Below, in pieces: positions 48,290 to 58,317 of a stretch of DNA of 64,000 bases (position 1 is the stretch's first letter; the number at the start of each line of letters is the position of its first letter). Where the stretch lies: assembly GCA_025057615.1 (NCBI GenBank), contig JANXBF010000002.1:1-64000 (forward strand), written 5' to 3'. A program made the translations under genes and the position numbers. The notes under the pieces are model-generated. The model was given only the letters and a program-made list of their open reading frames with translations, did no database searches and was not told where the DNA came from. This DNA is from Candidatus Calescibacterium sp. Lineage in GTDB: Bacteria; DRYD01.

Positions 48290-48867
48290 TGCTCTAATTT
48301 TTTGTTATTTTTTATTATTGATAAGTTTTTGTTAATAAGTAAATCAATTTTGATGGATATAGAAAAAAGTAAATCAGAGATTCTATTTACTATTTTCAGG
48401 ATTAAAGGATTTATATTGTATTTGGAATTTGCTTGTAATAATATTGGTTCTACTTCTCTACATATTGATCTAGCTAAGTGCAAAGAGGCGCTGTAGGGGT
48501 CATTCCCAGGGATTATAAAGTTTTTGAGTTGTGGTAATTCTTCCCATATTTTGTCTATTTGTGATTCTATATACTCAATATCTTTTTCTTCTATTCTTTC
48601 TATATTTTGAATATTTGTTCCAGCTAAGTCTGTCATAATTTTGAAACAAATTATTTGTAGTTTTTCTAACTCGTTTGCTATCTCTTTTATTTTTGCTCTA
48701 CTATTTTTTCTCTTTATTGAACTTATTAATGATTTGGAGAATCCTATGAACGATACTAATGTATCAATTTTACCATACGCCATTACTAGAGGATCATTTT
48801 TAGGGACTGTTTCTCCGCTGTAAAGTCTTGTTGATCCTTTATCTCCTATTTTTGTATATATTTTCAT
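48286..48867 (-). CDS. Cob(I)alamin adenosyltransferase, PduO-type
   Basis: [42 protein letters not shown] and [25 protein letters not shown]. Confidence 0.9.
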   Translation of the reverse strand: MKIYTKIGDKGSTRLYSGETVPKNDPLVMAYGKIDTLVSFIGFSKSLISSIKRKNSRAKIKEIANELEKLQIICFKIMTDLAGTNIQNIERIEEKDIEYIESQIDKIWEELPQLKNFIIPGNDPYSASLHLARSICREVEPILLQANSKYNINPLILKIVNRISDLLFSISIKIDLLINKNLSIIKNNKKLEQ

Positions 48868-49985
48868 TGTTTTTTCTTGAATATTTTGTCAAAAAAACTT
48901 TTTTTGTTATCTTCTTTTGATTCTGAAAACAGATGTCTAATTGATTCCAATGCTTTAATTTGCTCTGATGATAACTTTTTAGGAAATACTATTTTTAATT
49001 TTATGATAAAGTCTCCTTTTTTGTTTGAATCCTTGGTTGGCATACCTTGATTTTTTATTACTATTTCTGAGCCTGGTTGAGTTGATGGAGGTACTTCTGC
49101 TTCTATGTAACCACTAATATGTGGAACTTTTATTTTTGTTCCCAGTATTGCATCTATGAAATTTATGGGGTATTCTATTATTAAATTGCTATTTTTTCTG
49201 ATTAAAAATGGATGATCCAATATTTTTATTTTTATGTATAAATCTCCATTTCTGCCACCATTTATTCCTTCATTTCCTTGTCCCTGGATTAGTAGAACTT
49301 CTCCATTTTCTACTCCTTTGGGTATATTTATTTCTATTTCTTTTTCTTGTTGTATAAATTTGTTGCCTTGGCATGTGGGACATATTCTTTTTGGTGTATA
49401 GCCCCAACCATGACATTGATCACAGGTGTACGTACTTACGACAGTTCCCCATAAAGATTTCGCTCTATAACTGACTTGTCCAGTTCCTTTACATTTTTCA
49501 CATTTTATCAATTCCTCTTTCGGGAATCCCAATCCTTGACATTGGTGACATACTTTTTTGTAGGGTATTTTTATTTTCTGTGTTTTCCCAAAATATGCAT
49601 CTTCTAATGTTATTTCTAAGTTTAATGTTATGTCTTTTCCTTTTTGCGGTCTATATAGTTCATCTATAGGATTAACTCTGTTGTAAGTAGTGGATTTGAA
49701 AATAAAGTCATCGAATAATTCTGAAAAGATATCGAAAATATCTGATGTTTGAACATTTCCTTGATAAGTATTTTCTATTTTTCCGTAGCGATCATATATC
49801 CTTCTTTTTTCTGGATCGCTTAATACTTGAAAAGCCTCATTTATTTCTTTGAATTTTTTTTCTGCCTCTTCTTTGTTTTCTGCTACATCTGGATGATATG
49901 TTTTAGCCAATTTCCTATATGCTGTTTTTATTTCTTCTTCTGAAGCGTTTCTACTGACCCCAAGGATTTCGTAATAATCTTTCAT
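48864..49985 (-). CDS. dnaJ: Chaperone DnaJ
   Basis: [33 protein letters not shown]; four-repeat Cys-rich zinc domain. Confidence 0.97.
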   Translation of the reverse strand: MKDYYEILGVSRNASEEEIKTAYRKLAKTYHPDVAENKEEAEKKFKEINEAFQVLSDPEKRRIYDRYGKIENTYQGNVQTSDIFDIFSELFDDFIFKSTTYNRVNPIDELYRPQKGKDITLNLEITLEDAYFGKTQKIKIPYKKVCHQCQGLGFPKEELIKCEKCKGTGQVSYRAKSLWGTVVSTYTCDQCHGWGYTPKRICPTCQGNKFIQQEKEIEINIPKGVENGEVLLIQGQGNEGINGGRNGDLYIKIKILDHPFLIRKNSNLIIEYPINFIDAILGTKIKVPHISGYIEAEVPPSTQPGSEIVIKNQGMPTKDSNKKGDFIIKLKIVFPKKLSSEQIKALESIRHLFSESKEDNKKSFFDKIFKKKQ

Positions 49986-49992
49986 ACCCTAT

Positions 49993-51882
49993 TTAGCTTT
50001 CTTTCTTCTTTTTGAACCATGATAATATATCTTCATCTGTTACTTTTTTAATTTGTTCTAATATTGATGAATCTTTGGTTTTCTGTTGAGAAGGTCCTGC
50101 TTCAATTAAGATTTTTTCTTTTTGTTCACTTATTTGTTTTTCCATTATGTTGTACAGTTCTGTACCTAGCGCAAAATTTAAGCTCCTCAACTCTTCTGTT
50201 AATTTTTTTATTTCCTCAAATTTTTTGGAATCTATTGCCAATTTTAATGCTTCCATTACTTTTTTGGCTTTTTCGAGCATTTTTAGATCCAGTAACTCGG
50301 AATGATTTCTTATTATGTTTTCTGCAGAATCAAGTTCCACGCTTGCTTGTGACAATATTTGCTGTTCTTCTCTTATTTTTCTGTCTACTTGAGCATATTT
50401 TGAAGCTTCTTCTAACATTCTCTCTACTTCTGTCCTATCTAAATGTAGAACAGAATGTATTACCACTCTTTGTTTGTTTCCTGTCGCTAAATCTATAGCA
50501 CTAACGTGCAATATTCCATCTGCGTCTATCTCAAAAGTTACTTCTATTTTAGGTACTCCTTTTGGTGCTGGTGGAATACCTACCAAATCAAATCTTGCCA
50601 ATGATTTGTTATACTTTGCTAACTCTCTTTCTCCTTGTAAGATATGTACTTCCACTACTTGTTGCCCATCCTGAACTGTGGTAAATATTTTTGTTTTTTT
50701 GACGGGTATTTGAGTGTTTCTTGGGATTATTTTAGTAAATCCTCCACCTGCTGTTTCAACTCCTAGCGATAGTGATGTAACATCAAGCAAGACCATTTCC
50801 TTAACATTTCCTTCTATGATTCCTGCTTGTATTGCAGCACCAATTGCCACTACTTTATCTGGATCTATATCTTTTCTGGGCTCTCTGTTGAATATTTTTT
50901 TTGCCATTTCTTGAACCATTGGCATCCTTGTTGCTCCACCAACCAAGATTACATCATCTATTTGGTTATATCGCAGATTGGCTGCTTTGAACGCTTCTTC
51001 TACAGGTATTCTTAGTCTTTCTACTAAATCTTTTGTCATCTCTTCAAATTCTTTTCTTGTTAAGGAGTAGTTTATATGCTTTGCTCCTGTGGCATCTGAG
51101 GTTATGAATGGAATTTTTATTGTTGTTTCTTCCTTACTTGAAAGTTCTATTTTAGCTTTTTCTGAAGCTTCTAATATTTTTTGTAGAGCTTCTTTTTGTA
51201 TTTTTAAATCTATTCCGTAGTCTTCATAGAACTTGTTTATTATCCAGTTCATTATTCTTTCATCCCAATCGTCTCCACCTAGGAAGTTATCTCCTGCTGT
51301 TCCGAGAACTTGGTAAATACCTTCTCCTATCTCTAGGATAGATACATCAAATGTTCCTCCACCCAGATCGAAAACTACTATTGTTTGTATTTTTTGTTGT
51401 TTATCGAAACCATATGCCATGGCTGCAGCAGTTGGTTCATTGAGGATTCTGACTACTTCCAATCCTGCAATTGTCCCAGCATCTTTTGTTGCTTGACGTT
51501 GAGCATCATCAAAGTGTGCGGGCACTGTTATAACAGCCTTATCTATTTTTGTTTCCAAATAACTTTCACAGTCCAGTTTCATTTTTTGTAATATCATTCC
51601 GGATATTTCTTGTGGAGTATACTCTTTGTTATCTATTTTAACTTTGTAATTGGTTCCCATTTTTCGTTTTATACTTTTGATTGTCCTATCTGGATTTATA
51701 ATTAATTGCCTTTTGGCAAGAGATCCAACTATCCTCTCACCTGTTTTTGTGAAACTAACTATTGATGGTGTTAGGTATTCTCCTTCAGAATTTGGTATAA
51801 CAGTTGGTTTACCTCCTTCTATTATTGCCATTACACTATTTGTTGTGCCAAGATCTATACCTAAAATTTTGGGCATAATCAC
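49993..51882 (-). CDS. dnaK: Chaperone DnaK
   Basis: ILGIDLGTTNSVMAIIEGG, VITVPAHFDDAQRQATKDAG, VFDLGGGTFDVSIL, LVGGATRMPMVQ. Confidence 0.98.
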   Translation of the reverse strand: MIMPKILGIDLGTTNSVMAIIEGGKPTVIPNSEGEYLTPSIVSFTKTGERIVGSLAKRQLIINPDRTIKSIKRKMGTNYKVKIDNKEYTPQEISGMILQKMKLDCESYLETKIDKAVITVPAHFDDAQRQATKDAGTIAGLEVVRILNEPTAAAMAYGFDKQQKIQTIVVFDLGGGTFDVSILEIGEGIYQVLGTAGDNFLGGDDWDERIMNWIINKFYEDYGIDLKIQKEALQKILEASEKAKIELSSKEETTIKIPFITSDATGAKHINYSLTRKEFEEMTKDLVERLRIPVEEAFKAANLRYNQIDDVILVGGATRMPMVQEMAKKIFNREPRKDIDPDKVVAIGAAIQAGIIEGNVKEMVLLDVTSLSLGVETAGGGFTKIIPRNTQIPVKKTKIFTTVQDGQQVVEVHILQGERELAKYNKSLARFDLVGIPPAPKGVPKIEVTFEIDADGILHVSAIDLATGNKQRVVIHSVLHLDRTEVERMLEEASKYAQVDRKIREEQQILSQASVELDSAENIIRNHSELLDLKMLEKAKKVMEALKLAIDSKKFEEIKKLTEELRSLNFALGTELYNIMEKQISEQKEKILIEAGPSQQKTKDSSILEQIKKVTDEDILSWFKKKKES

Positions 51883-52664
51883 ACCTCACTTTGGTTTCTT
51901 AGTTTAAAAACCTTGACTGATGCTGGTCTTATAACTTTGTCCATTAATTTGTATGCAGGTCTATATTCCTGAGATATTATCCTATCTTTTTCTTCTTGTT
52001 CTGTTTCTTCTGTTTCTATTGCCTCATGTATTGATGGATCAAATTGATCTCCCACATTTGATTTGATTATTTCTAATCCCTCATTTTTTAAAACATCGAT
52101 TAATTGAGTATATATTAATTCTACCCCTTTTATTATTTCTTCTATGTTTTGTGTATTTCTTATTGATTTTAGAGATATTTCAAAACTGTCTATAACTGGT
52201 ATTAAATTATATATTATTCTTTCTTTTGATTCTCTTTTAAGTTTTTCAAAATTTTTTTCTGTTCTATGTATGTAATTTTCATATTCTGTTTTTATGTCTC
52301 TGTATGCTATGCTTAGCTTTTGATATCTGTCAACTAATTCCTGGTATTTATATTCATATTCTTGGACTTGTGTTTTAAGCTCCTTTTCTAAATTTTCTTT
52401 CTCTTGCTTTATTTTTTCATACTCTTCTGTTGAGAATTCCTCTTTTAAGGCTTTGACTTTTTCATTTTCTTTTTCTATGTAATTACTTAATTCAGAGATT
52501 TTTTCTTCAAAAATTGAGCATATTAATCTCAGTAGATCGTTAATTTTATATATATCTTGGGTTTCTTTGATTTTTTCTAATGATTTTTGGAAAGTATTTA
52601 AAAAATCATATTTTTGTATAATTTCTTCTATATATTGTATATTTCTTTGGATTTTGTTTTCCAT
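51879..52664 (-). CDS. grpE: Nucleotide exchange factor GrpE
   Basis: Long coiled coil, then LIPVIDSFEISLKS...GVELIYTQLIDVLKNEGLEIIKSNVGDQFDPSIHEAIET. Confidence 0.93.
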   Translation of the reverse strand: MENKIQRNIQYIEEIIQKYDFLNTFQKSLEKIKETQDIYKINDLLRLICSIFEEKISELSNYIEKENEKVKALKEEFSTEEYEKIKQEKENLEKELKTQVQEYEYKYQELVDRYQKLSIAYRDIKTEYENYIHRTEKNFEKLKRESKERIIYNLIPVIDSFEISLKSIRNTQNIEEIIKGVELIYTQLIDVLKNEGLEIIKSNVGDQFDPSIHEAIETEETEQEEKDRIISQEYRPAYKLMDKVIRPASVKVFKLRNQSEV

Positions 52665-53446
52665 ACTATTCCCCGCTTTCTTTTTATTATTTCTGACAGA
52701 AGGAATATGAATACCAATGTTATTGTTATTGTTGAACTTACAGGGATATTAAATGTGAACGAGATAAAGTATCCTGATAAGAATGAAAAAAAGCTTAATA
52801 TTGAAGTTAAAAATATGCATTTTTCAATACTGTTTGAGTTTTTTATTGCTATTGTTGCAGGTATTGTAAGTATCGCAATTAATAATATTATTCCCATTGC
52901 TTTTATTGTGAATACTATTGCTAATCCTACTAATGATAAAATCAATATATTAAACAAATCTGTTTTTACCCCTATTATTTTACTATACTCTTCATCTATT
53001 ATTAAGTTCTTTATTTCTCTATTGAACACCGTATAGATTATTATACAGATTAAAGAAAAAATTGTGGATATTATTATGTCTGAATTATCTGTAAACAATA
53101 TATTTCCAAAAAGGTAGAAAGAAATAGTAGATGAGTAAGTGTTTGACAAGTTTATTAATATTATACCTATTGATACCCCTATAACCCATATTATTGATAA
53201 TGCTATTTCTTCATTAATTTTCTTATTTTGTTTTATGTAATGAATTATTATTGATGTTAAAAATACAAATGGTATTGAAGTTATAACGGGATTTACTTTT
53301 AATATATTTGATAATGCTACGCTTGCAAGCAAAGAATGTGATATACTACCTGCTATTGACGACATTTTTTTTAATACAACTATTGTTCCTATTATACCTG
53401 TTATTATACTAACATTTATAAAAAATAGCAATAATTGAATATCCAC
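52628..53446 (-). CDS. ABC-3 family metal ABC transporter permease (ZnuB-like)
   Basis: Eight or so TM segments with VVLKKMSSIAGSISHSLLASVALS, SIIWVIGVSIGIILI, KAMGIILLIAILTIPATIA. Confidence 0.85.
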   Translation of the reverse strand: MDIQLLLFFINVSIITGIIGTIVVLKKMSSIAGSISHSLLASVALSNILKVNPVITSIPFVFLTSIIIHYIKQNKKINEEIALSIIWVIGVSIGIILINLSNTYSSTISFYLFGNILFTDNSDIIISTIFSLICIIIYTVFNREIKNLIIDEEYSKIIGVKTDLFNILILSLVGLAIVFTIKAMGIILLIAILTIPATIAIKNSNSIEKCIFLTSILSFFSFLSGYFISFTFNIPVSSTITITLVFIFLLSEIIKRKRGIVWKTKSKEIYNI

Positions 53447-53516
53447 AATAATCTATTTTGACGATATTAATTTTTTACCTCTTGCTGACCAATAGGTGTT
53501 TTGTTAAGGATTTTAT

Positions 53517-53540
53517 GGAGGTTATTTAATGTTTTTGTAG
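53517..53540 (+). promoter_or_regulatory. SD + 3-codon leader ORF (Met-Phe-Leu-stop) upstream of nuoJ
   Basis: GGAGG 53517-53521, 7 nt, ATG TTT TTG TAG 53529-53540, in frame with the nuoJ start ATG at 53553. Confidence 0.5.
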
Positions 53541-53552
53541 AACTTTAAAAAC

Positions 53553-54083
53553 ATGTTATCCGAGGTTGTATACTTGGTTTTGTTGTTAGGGGTATTGATA
53601 CTCAGTTTAGTTGCTATTTTTAGCAGAGAAATTTTTAAGGCAGCCGTTTCTTTGGTTTTTGCCTTTATATTTCTAAGTGGTATGTATTTACTTCTGGGTG
53701 CAGAGTTTCTTGCTGTTATCCAGCTTATAATATACGCTGGTGCTATTGCTATCCTAATACTTTTTGCTATAATGCATACTCCTGCAAAGATAGAGAATTT
53801 GGGTGATGCTAAAATTTTTGACTACAAACCACATTACATCAATGCTTTTATAATCGGAATTATTATTTTTTCAATACTTATGTTTGTAGCAATAGTTATA
53901 TTAAATGAATTAAACATAAATGTTAATAATTATAAAGTTACTTTGGTTGACTTTGCCAATGCTCTTTTCAATATAAAAGATTTTGATAATTATGGAGGTA
54001 GGTTTGTTCTAGTTTTTGAACTTGCAGGAATATTGATACTTGCTTCTATTGTGGCTGCTATAACTGTTGCAAAAAAGGAGTAA
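53553..54083 (+). CDS. nuoJ: NADH-quinone oxidoreductase subunit J
   Basis: FKAAVSLVFAFIFLSGMYLLLGAEFLAVIQLIIYAGAIAILILFAIM. Confidence 0.93.
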   Translation: MLSEVVYLVLLLGVLILSLVAIFSREIFKAAVSLVFAFIFLSGMYLLLGAEFLAVIQLIIYAGAIAILILFAIMHTPAKIENLGDAKIFDYKPHYINAFIIGIIIFSILMFVAIVILNELNINVNNYKVTLVDFANALFNIKDFDNYGGRFVLVFELAGILILASIVAAITVAKKE

Positions 54084-54085
54084 TT

Positions 54086-54418
54086 ATGGATAATATACTT
54101 GTAATAACAACATTCATTGTTAGTTTGATAATGATAACCGCTGGATTGGTTGGTATTATATACAGGAGAAATTTGGTTGCTATCTTAATATCTATAGAAG
54201 TTATACTTAATGCTATAAATCTTGACTTCATAATGTTTTCGCGATTGAAATCAAACATGAATCAACTTATTGATGGTCAAACTTTCGCGCTTTTTAACAT
54301 ATTGATTGCCGCAGTTGAAATAACGGTTGGACTGGCCATAATATTTGCCATAAGAAATACAATGCAAACAAGTGATATTGACAAATTGAGTAATATCAAA
54401 GAAATAACAGAAGATTAG
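54086..54418 (+). CDS. nuoK: NADH-quinone oxidoreductase subunit K
   Basis: GLVGIIYRRNLVAILISIEVILNAINLDFI and ALFNILIAAVEITVGLAIIFAI. Confidence 0.95.
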   Translation: MDNILVITTFIVSLIMITAGLVGIIYRRNLVAILISIEVILNAINLDFIMFSRLKSNMNQLIDGQTFALFNILIAAVEITVGLAIIFAIRNTMQTSDIDKLSNIKEITED

Positions 54419-54466
54419 TAATCTTTCTTATCTTCTGTATTTTTAAATTGGAAGGGGGAGTAAACG

Positions 54467-55405
54467 TTGAATATTGCTGTTTTTTCATCAGGATCTTTAT
54501 CCTTAGGGATTATTCAATACATTTTTGAGAATTTTTCTAACTTTATTTTGATAACAAAAAGTGATAAACACCAAGGTAGGGGAATGAAAATAAGATCTAA
54601 TATTGTTAAACAAAGAGTCACTGAAGTTTCAGAAAAAGTGAAGGTATATGAATTTGATACTCTAAAAAAAATGGAAAATACCGAAGAAAAAGAAAGATTT
54701 GAAAATCTAAAAGATGATCTCAGAAATACGGACTTAGCTATTTCTTGTGATATAGGTTTAATTATACCTGAGGAACTGATAAATTTACCAAAAATTTTTA
54801 TAAATATTCATCCCTCATTGCTACCATTATACAGAGGGCCTTCTCCTATACAATACACACTACTTAACGGTGACGAGTTAACAGGAATTACTATTTGCTT
54901 ATTATCTAAGGAAGTAGATAAAGGTGACATAATTCTCCAATCTGTTTTAAGAGTTGAAGAAAATGATAATTTTCATACTTTAAAAGAGCGATTATCCAGT
55001 TTGGCTGTTAGTAGTTTCAAAAGGTTTATAAAAATGTATGAAAAAGGAGAACTACAGTATTTTAAACAGGATGAAAATAAAGCAACATATACCAAAAAGA
55101 TTGAGGATACAATTCTTGATTTTTCCAAAAGTGCAGAGTATTTGCATAACCAAGTAAGAGCTTTCTACCCCAATGCTTATATTGTAACAGAATTAAATAA
55201 TCAACTGAAAAGAATAAAAATACTCAAGACTAAAGTATTGGAAAGTATTGATTTTGAAGTTTCTAAGAAAGGCTTATTTCTTTTTTCCAAAGATAGACTA
55301 TTTTTACATAAGGATTCAAAAATGGTTGAAATACTTGAAATTCATGTAGAAGGTAAAAAACCTATCTCTCCTTTATCTTTTATAAATGGATATCTTAAGA
55401 AATGA
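54467..55405 (+). CDS. fmt: Methionyl-tRNA formyltransferase-like protein
   Basis: INIHPSLLPLYRGPSPIQYTLLNGDELTGITICLLSKEVDKGDII; formyltransferase layout. Confidence 0.93.
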   Translation: MNIAVFSSGSLSLGIIQYIFENFSNFILITKSDKHQGRGMKIRSNIVKQRVTEVSEKVKVYEFDTLKKMENTEEKERFENLKDDLRNTDLAISCDIGLIIPEELINLPKIFINIHPSLLPLYRGPSPIQYTLLNGDELTGITICLLSKEVDKGDIILQSVLRVEENDNFHTLKERLSSLAVSSFKRFIKMYEKGELQYFKQDENKATYTKKIEDTILDFSKSAEYLHNQVRAFYPNAYIVTELNNQLKRIKILKTKVLESIDFEVSKKGLFLFSKDRLFLHKDSKMVEILEIHVEGKKPISPLSFINGYLKK

Positions 55406-55980
55406 ATATTAAGAAAGAAAATTTTTTGGAATTAAAAAAAATAGAAAAGCAGATAAAAGAGTGTAGTAAGTGTAGGTTACATCAGTTCAGAAAAAATGCT
55501 GTTCCTGGAAACGGGGTATATAACACAAAGATCATGCTTGTAGGGGAGGCTCCAGGTAGAAACGAAGATATAGAAGGTTTACCTTTTGTTGGCCAGGCCG
55601 GAAAACTTCTTGAACAAATGTTGAACAATATAGGAATCTCTAGAAATGATATTTTTATTACCAATGTGGTGAAATGTAGACCCCCTGAAAATAGGGATCC
55701 ATTGGATGATGAAATACAAACATGTAAACCATACTTGTTCAGACAAATAGAACTCGTAAACCCGAAACTTATAATTTTGGTTGGTAAATATTCCATTAGT
55801 ACAATATTGAACATTAACATCAAAATATCTCATATTAAAGGTAGAACTTTTGTTAAAGATGGAAGATATATTTTCTGCACTTATCACCCAGCTTTTATTC
55901 TTAGAAACTATTCTTCATATATAGAGGAATATACCTATCACTTTGAAAAAATAAAAAAAATTATAAATGAGTTTTTTTAG
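55402..55980 (+). CDS. Type-4 (Fe-S) uracil-DNA glycosylase
   Basis: CSKCRLHQFRKNAVPGNG, LVGEAPGRNEDIEGLPFVGQAGKLLE, ITNVVKCRPPENRDPLDDEIQTC, CTYHPAFILRN; four Cys positions. Confidence 0.94.
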   Translation: MNIKKENFLELKKIEKQIKECSKCRLHQFRKNAVPGNGVYNTKIMLVGEAPGRNEDIEGLPFVGQAGKLLEQMLNNIGISRNDIFITNVVKCRPPENRDPLDDEIQTCKPYLFRQIELVNPKLIILVGKYSISTILNINIKISHIKGRTFVKDGRYIFCTYHPAFILRNYSSYIEEYTYHFEKIKKIINEFF

Positions 55981-56095
55981 AATTTAATTAAACTTATAGT
56001 TGAGCTTATTAGGATATTTTAGGATATTTTAGGATTTTTTATCATGTTAGGATAAATTGTTATTAGGAATCTTTAAAGGGAGATTTTTTTGGAGG

Positions 56096-56251
56096 ATGTT
56101 TACTAAAGGGTATATACTGTATTTGTGGTTAGCATTGTTCACAGTATTTGTTAGTATATTTAGTTTGATATTATTTGAATACGTCGGAAGTGATATAAAG
56201 GTAGTTAGGAAAATATACATGGAGACAAGAAAGTATTTTATAGATCAATAA
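56096..56251 (+). CDS. Small single-TM hypothetical protein, possibly pilin-like
   Basis: MFTKGYILYLWLALFTVFVSIFSLILFEY: N-terminal TM then short soluble tail, in a run ending in a prepilin gene. Start uncertain (track starts at 56057). Confidence 0.4.
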   Translation: MFTKGYILYLWLALFTVFVSIFSLILFEYVGSDIKVVRKIYMETRKYFIDQ

Positions 56252-56253
56252 TC

Positions 56254-57583
56254 ATGGCAGTGGCAGAGATATATAAAGAGACTGAAAGAAAAAGAGGAAG
56301 ATATCAAATAAATTTGGGCGGTATAAGATATAATTTAGAATATGAAATAACAAATTTGAGTGGTACTGATATAATTGTGGACTTGAAAAAAGGAAGACAT
56401 TTAGTAGCACGTGGAATGATTCGTATAAGAGAGAGATTTGATAAATTTGCTTTTATAACAGGGAAGAACCAAATAAATTTAATAGCTGGTAATTATTATT
56501 CATCTGGATGGTTGTTGGGACAGAGAATAAGTATAGAGGGGGATATAGATGTAAATAAGAAACCATTGAGTTTGGTAATGATAAGAGAGGACACTATAGT
56601 TAATGGAAAAGGCTCTAATAACATGGAAAATGTGAAGGAGTTGGAAAAATATGCTGATTTTGTCTCATACGGAGATAACAGACATGTATTGATGAGCTAT
56701 TATAATCAGTTATATGATGAGTTGTACAATCAAACAAGGGATTATAGAGGTATGGAGAGGTTTTATAATGTAAGTGGTTTACCAGCAAATCATCCACATA
56801 ATTTTATAAGGCTAACGCCCTCGGGAATACTTTATATTGGTAGAAATAACTCTTATAAGAATATTGCCTTGCAGTTGTATGGCAATAGTTCTTACAATTC
56901 TATTTCACAGAATATAAGGATAATCGGAGTTAGTAATAATGATAGTTTGGTTGATTTGGGGGAGTTCAATTTTTACAGTAATGTCTCGAAGACTGTCAAT
57001 TACGGAACCATACTTATATCTAATGATCCTGAACTGTGGAAACTATAATAAAGTACGATAAAAGTACTATGCCGGTTCTATCTATCATTTCGGAAATGCC
57101 TATTGATATAGTTGGTTATTATGACTATCGAAGGAGAACTGCTCAAGGTTCTATTGTTCTTTGGAAAATATTGATATTGACTAAAAAATCAGTAATAATT
57201 ATTCTAATCCCTATCCTGAGTTAAAGATAGTAGCAGAAGAGATACTTTTAGACTATAATTATCCTGACATATATAGATATCTTGGAACTGGGGTAAATTT
57301 AGTTAGTCCAAAATTTTTCCTAATGGGAAGCTTTATATCATTTTTTGATAATGATAGTAGAATAGACATTATATCTACTCACGGTGAGATTCCTAGCATA
57401 TACTTTTTTGGTTCTATTCAAGCTTTTAACTTGAATATATTAAATAGAAACGTATCACAAGAATATGTGGTAGATAATAGACAAGCTTGTAAAGATGGAA
57501 ATTCAATGATTGAGCCTTCAAACATCGATAATCAAGTCTATTTGAATACATTAGTTCCCTATTTTATAGAAGTTTATAAATGA
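56254..57583 (+). pseudogene. Pilus-locus-type hypothetical protein interrupted by two apparent -1 frameshifts
   Basis: ORFs 56254-57048 (frame 1), 57036-57224 (frame 3) and the open stretch from 57185 through 57583 (frame 2) read as one protein if one base is restored near 57036 and one in the A6 run near 57181-57187. Confidence 0.6.
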
Positions 57584-58089
57584 TTAGGGGATTGACAATA
57601 GTAGAAGTTGTAATTTCATTTTCTATAGCTCTAGTGTTGATAATATCATTATATGTGATAGTATATTGGGGATCAAATTTTAATACTGTAAATGAAAAAA
57701 TAATGGAAGTGAATAATGTACTTACTTTTATACAATCTGATATGTTAAAGAACATGACTTTGTACTTTGATTACGATCAGAATACAGGAAATATTTATCC
57801 CAGATCTAATATAGACGTTATAATTCAGGACAGAATAAGAAATAAAGGCTACAAAATAAGATTTGTTGAGAGTATAAATGTTATAAGTTTTGAAAAAGAG
57901 CAAAAGCCGGGGGGTGGAACGTTTGAAAATCTATACAGGGTTGGAATAAGAGTCAGATGGAAACATAAGAATTATAGTAAAAACTACGATGTTGAAATAT
58001 TATTAAGCAGTTACGATTACAAAAAAATAATCTCAGGTCAGAATCTTGGTGCAGTGAGTTTGAGTTTAAATATACCAAGTACTCACTAG
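57580..58089 (+). CDS. Type IV prepilin-like protein (PilW/minor pilin type)
   Basis: MIRGLTIVEVVISFSIALVLIISLYVIVYW: short leader with G|(L)TIVEV prepilin motif and hydrophobic helix. Confidence 0.75.
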   Translation: MIRGLTIVEVVISFSIALVLIISLYVIVYWGSNFNTVNEKIMEVNNVLTFIQSDMLKNMTLYFDYDQNTGNIYPRSNIDVIIQDRIRNKGYKIRFVESINVISFEKEQKPGGGTFENLYRVGIRVRWKHKNYSKNYDVEILLSSYDYKKIISGQNLGAVSLSLNIPSTH

Positions 58090-58317
58090 TATGTATAACA
58101 CAACTATTCAGAGGCCGTGAATTTAAATTTGTATCTTATCAAAAAGAATTAGGTGTGTGCAGCGAGGTTTTTGTAGCCACATATTTTTTAGCCAGTATTC
58201 ATCATATCCAACGACGTTATTCGAAAAAGCTAGTCTATGGTTAAAATACACTAAATATATCTTATAAAGTATTGATAGATTATCTACTTCATTAGTTGTT
58301 TTTTCCCATGTTTATGA

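Noticed and set aside
50064-50498. 144-aa plus-strand ORF and neighbours up to 51907
   Set aside because: Antisense to dnaK; Leu/Phe-rich shadow translation.
53529-53560. UAG recoding (stop codon reassignment) at nuoJ codon 4
   Set aside because: UAG/UAA/UGA end other genes normally across the window; no support for a reassigned code.
57175-57190. Programmed -1 frameshift site at act aaa aaa tca
   Set aside because: Does not form a full X_XXY_YYZ heptamer, and a second frameshift near 57036 lacks a slippery run, so decay or sequence error is simpler; kept only as an alternative in the finding.
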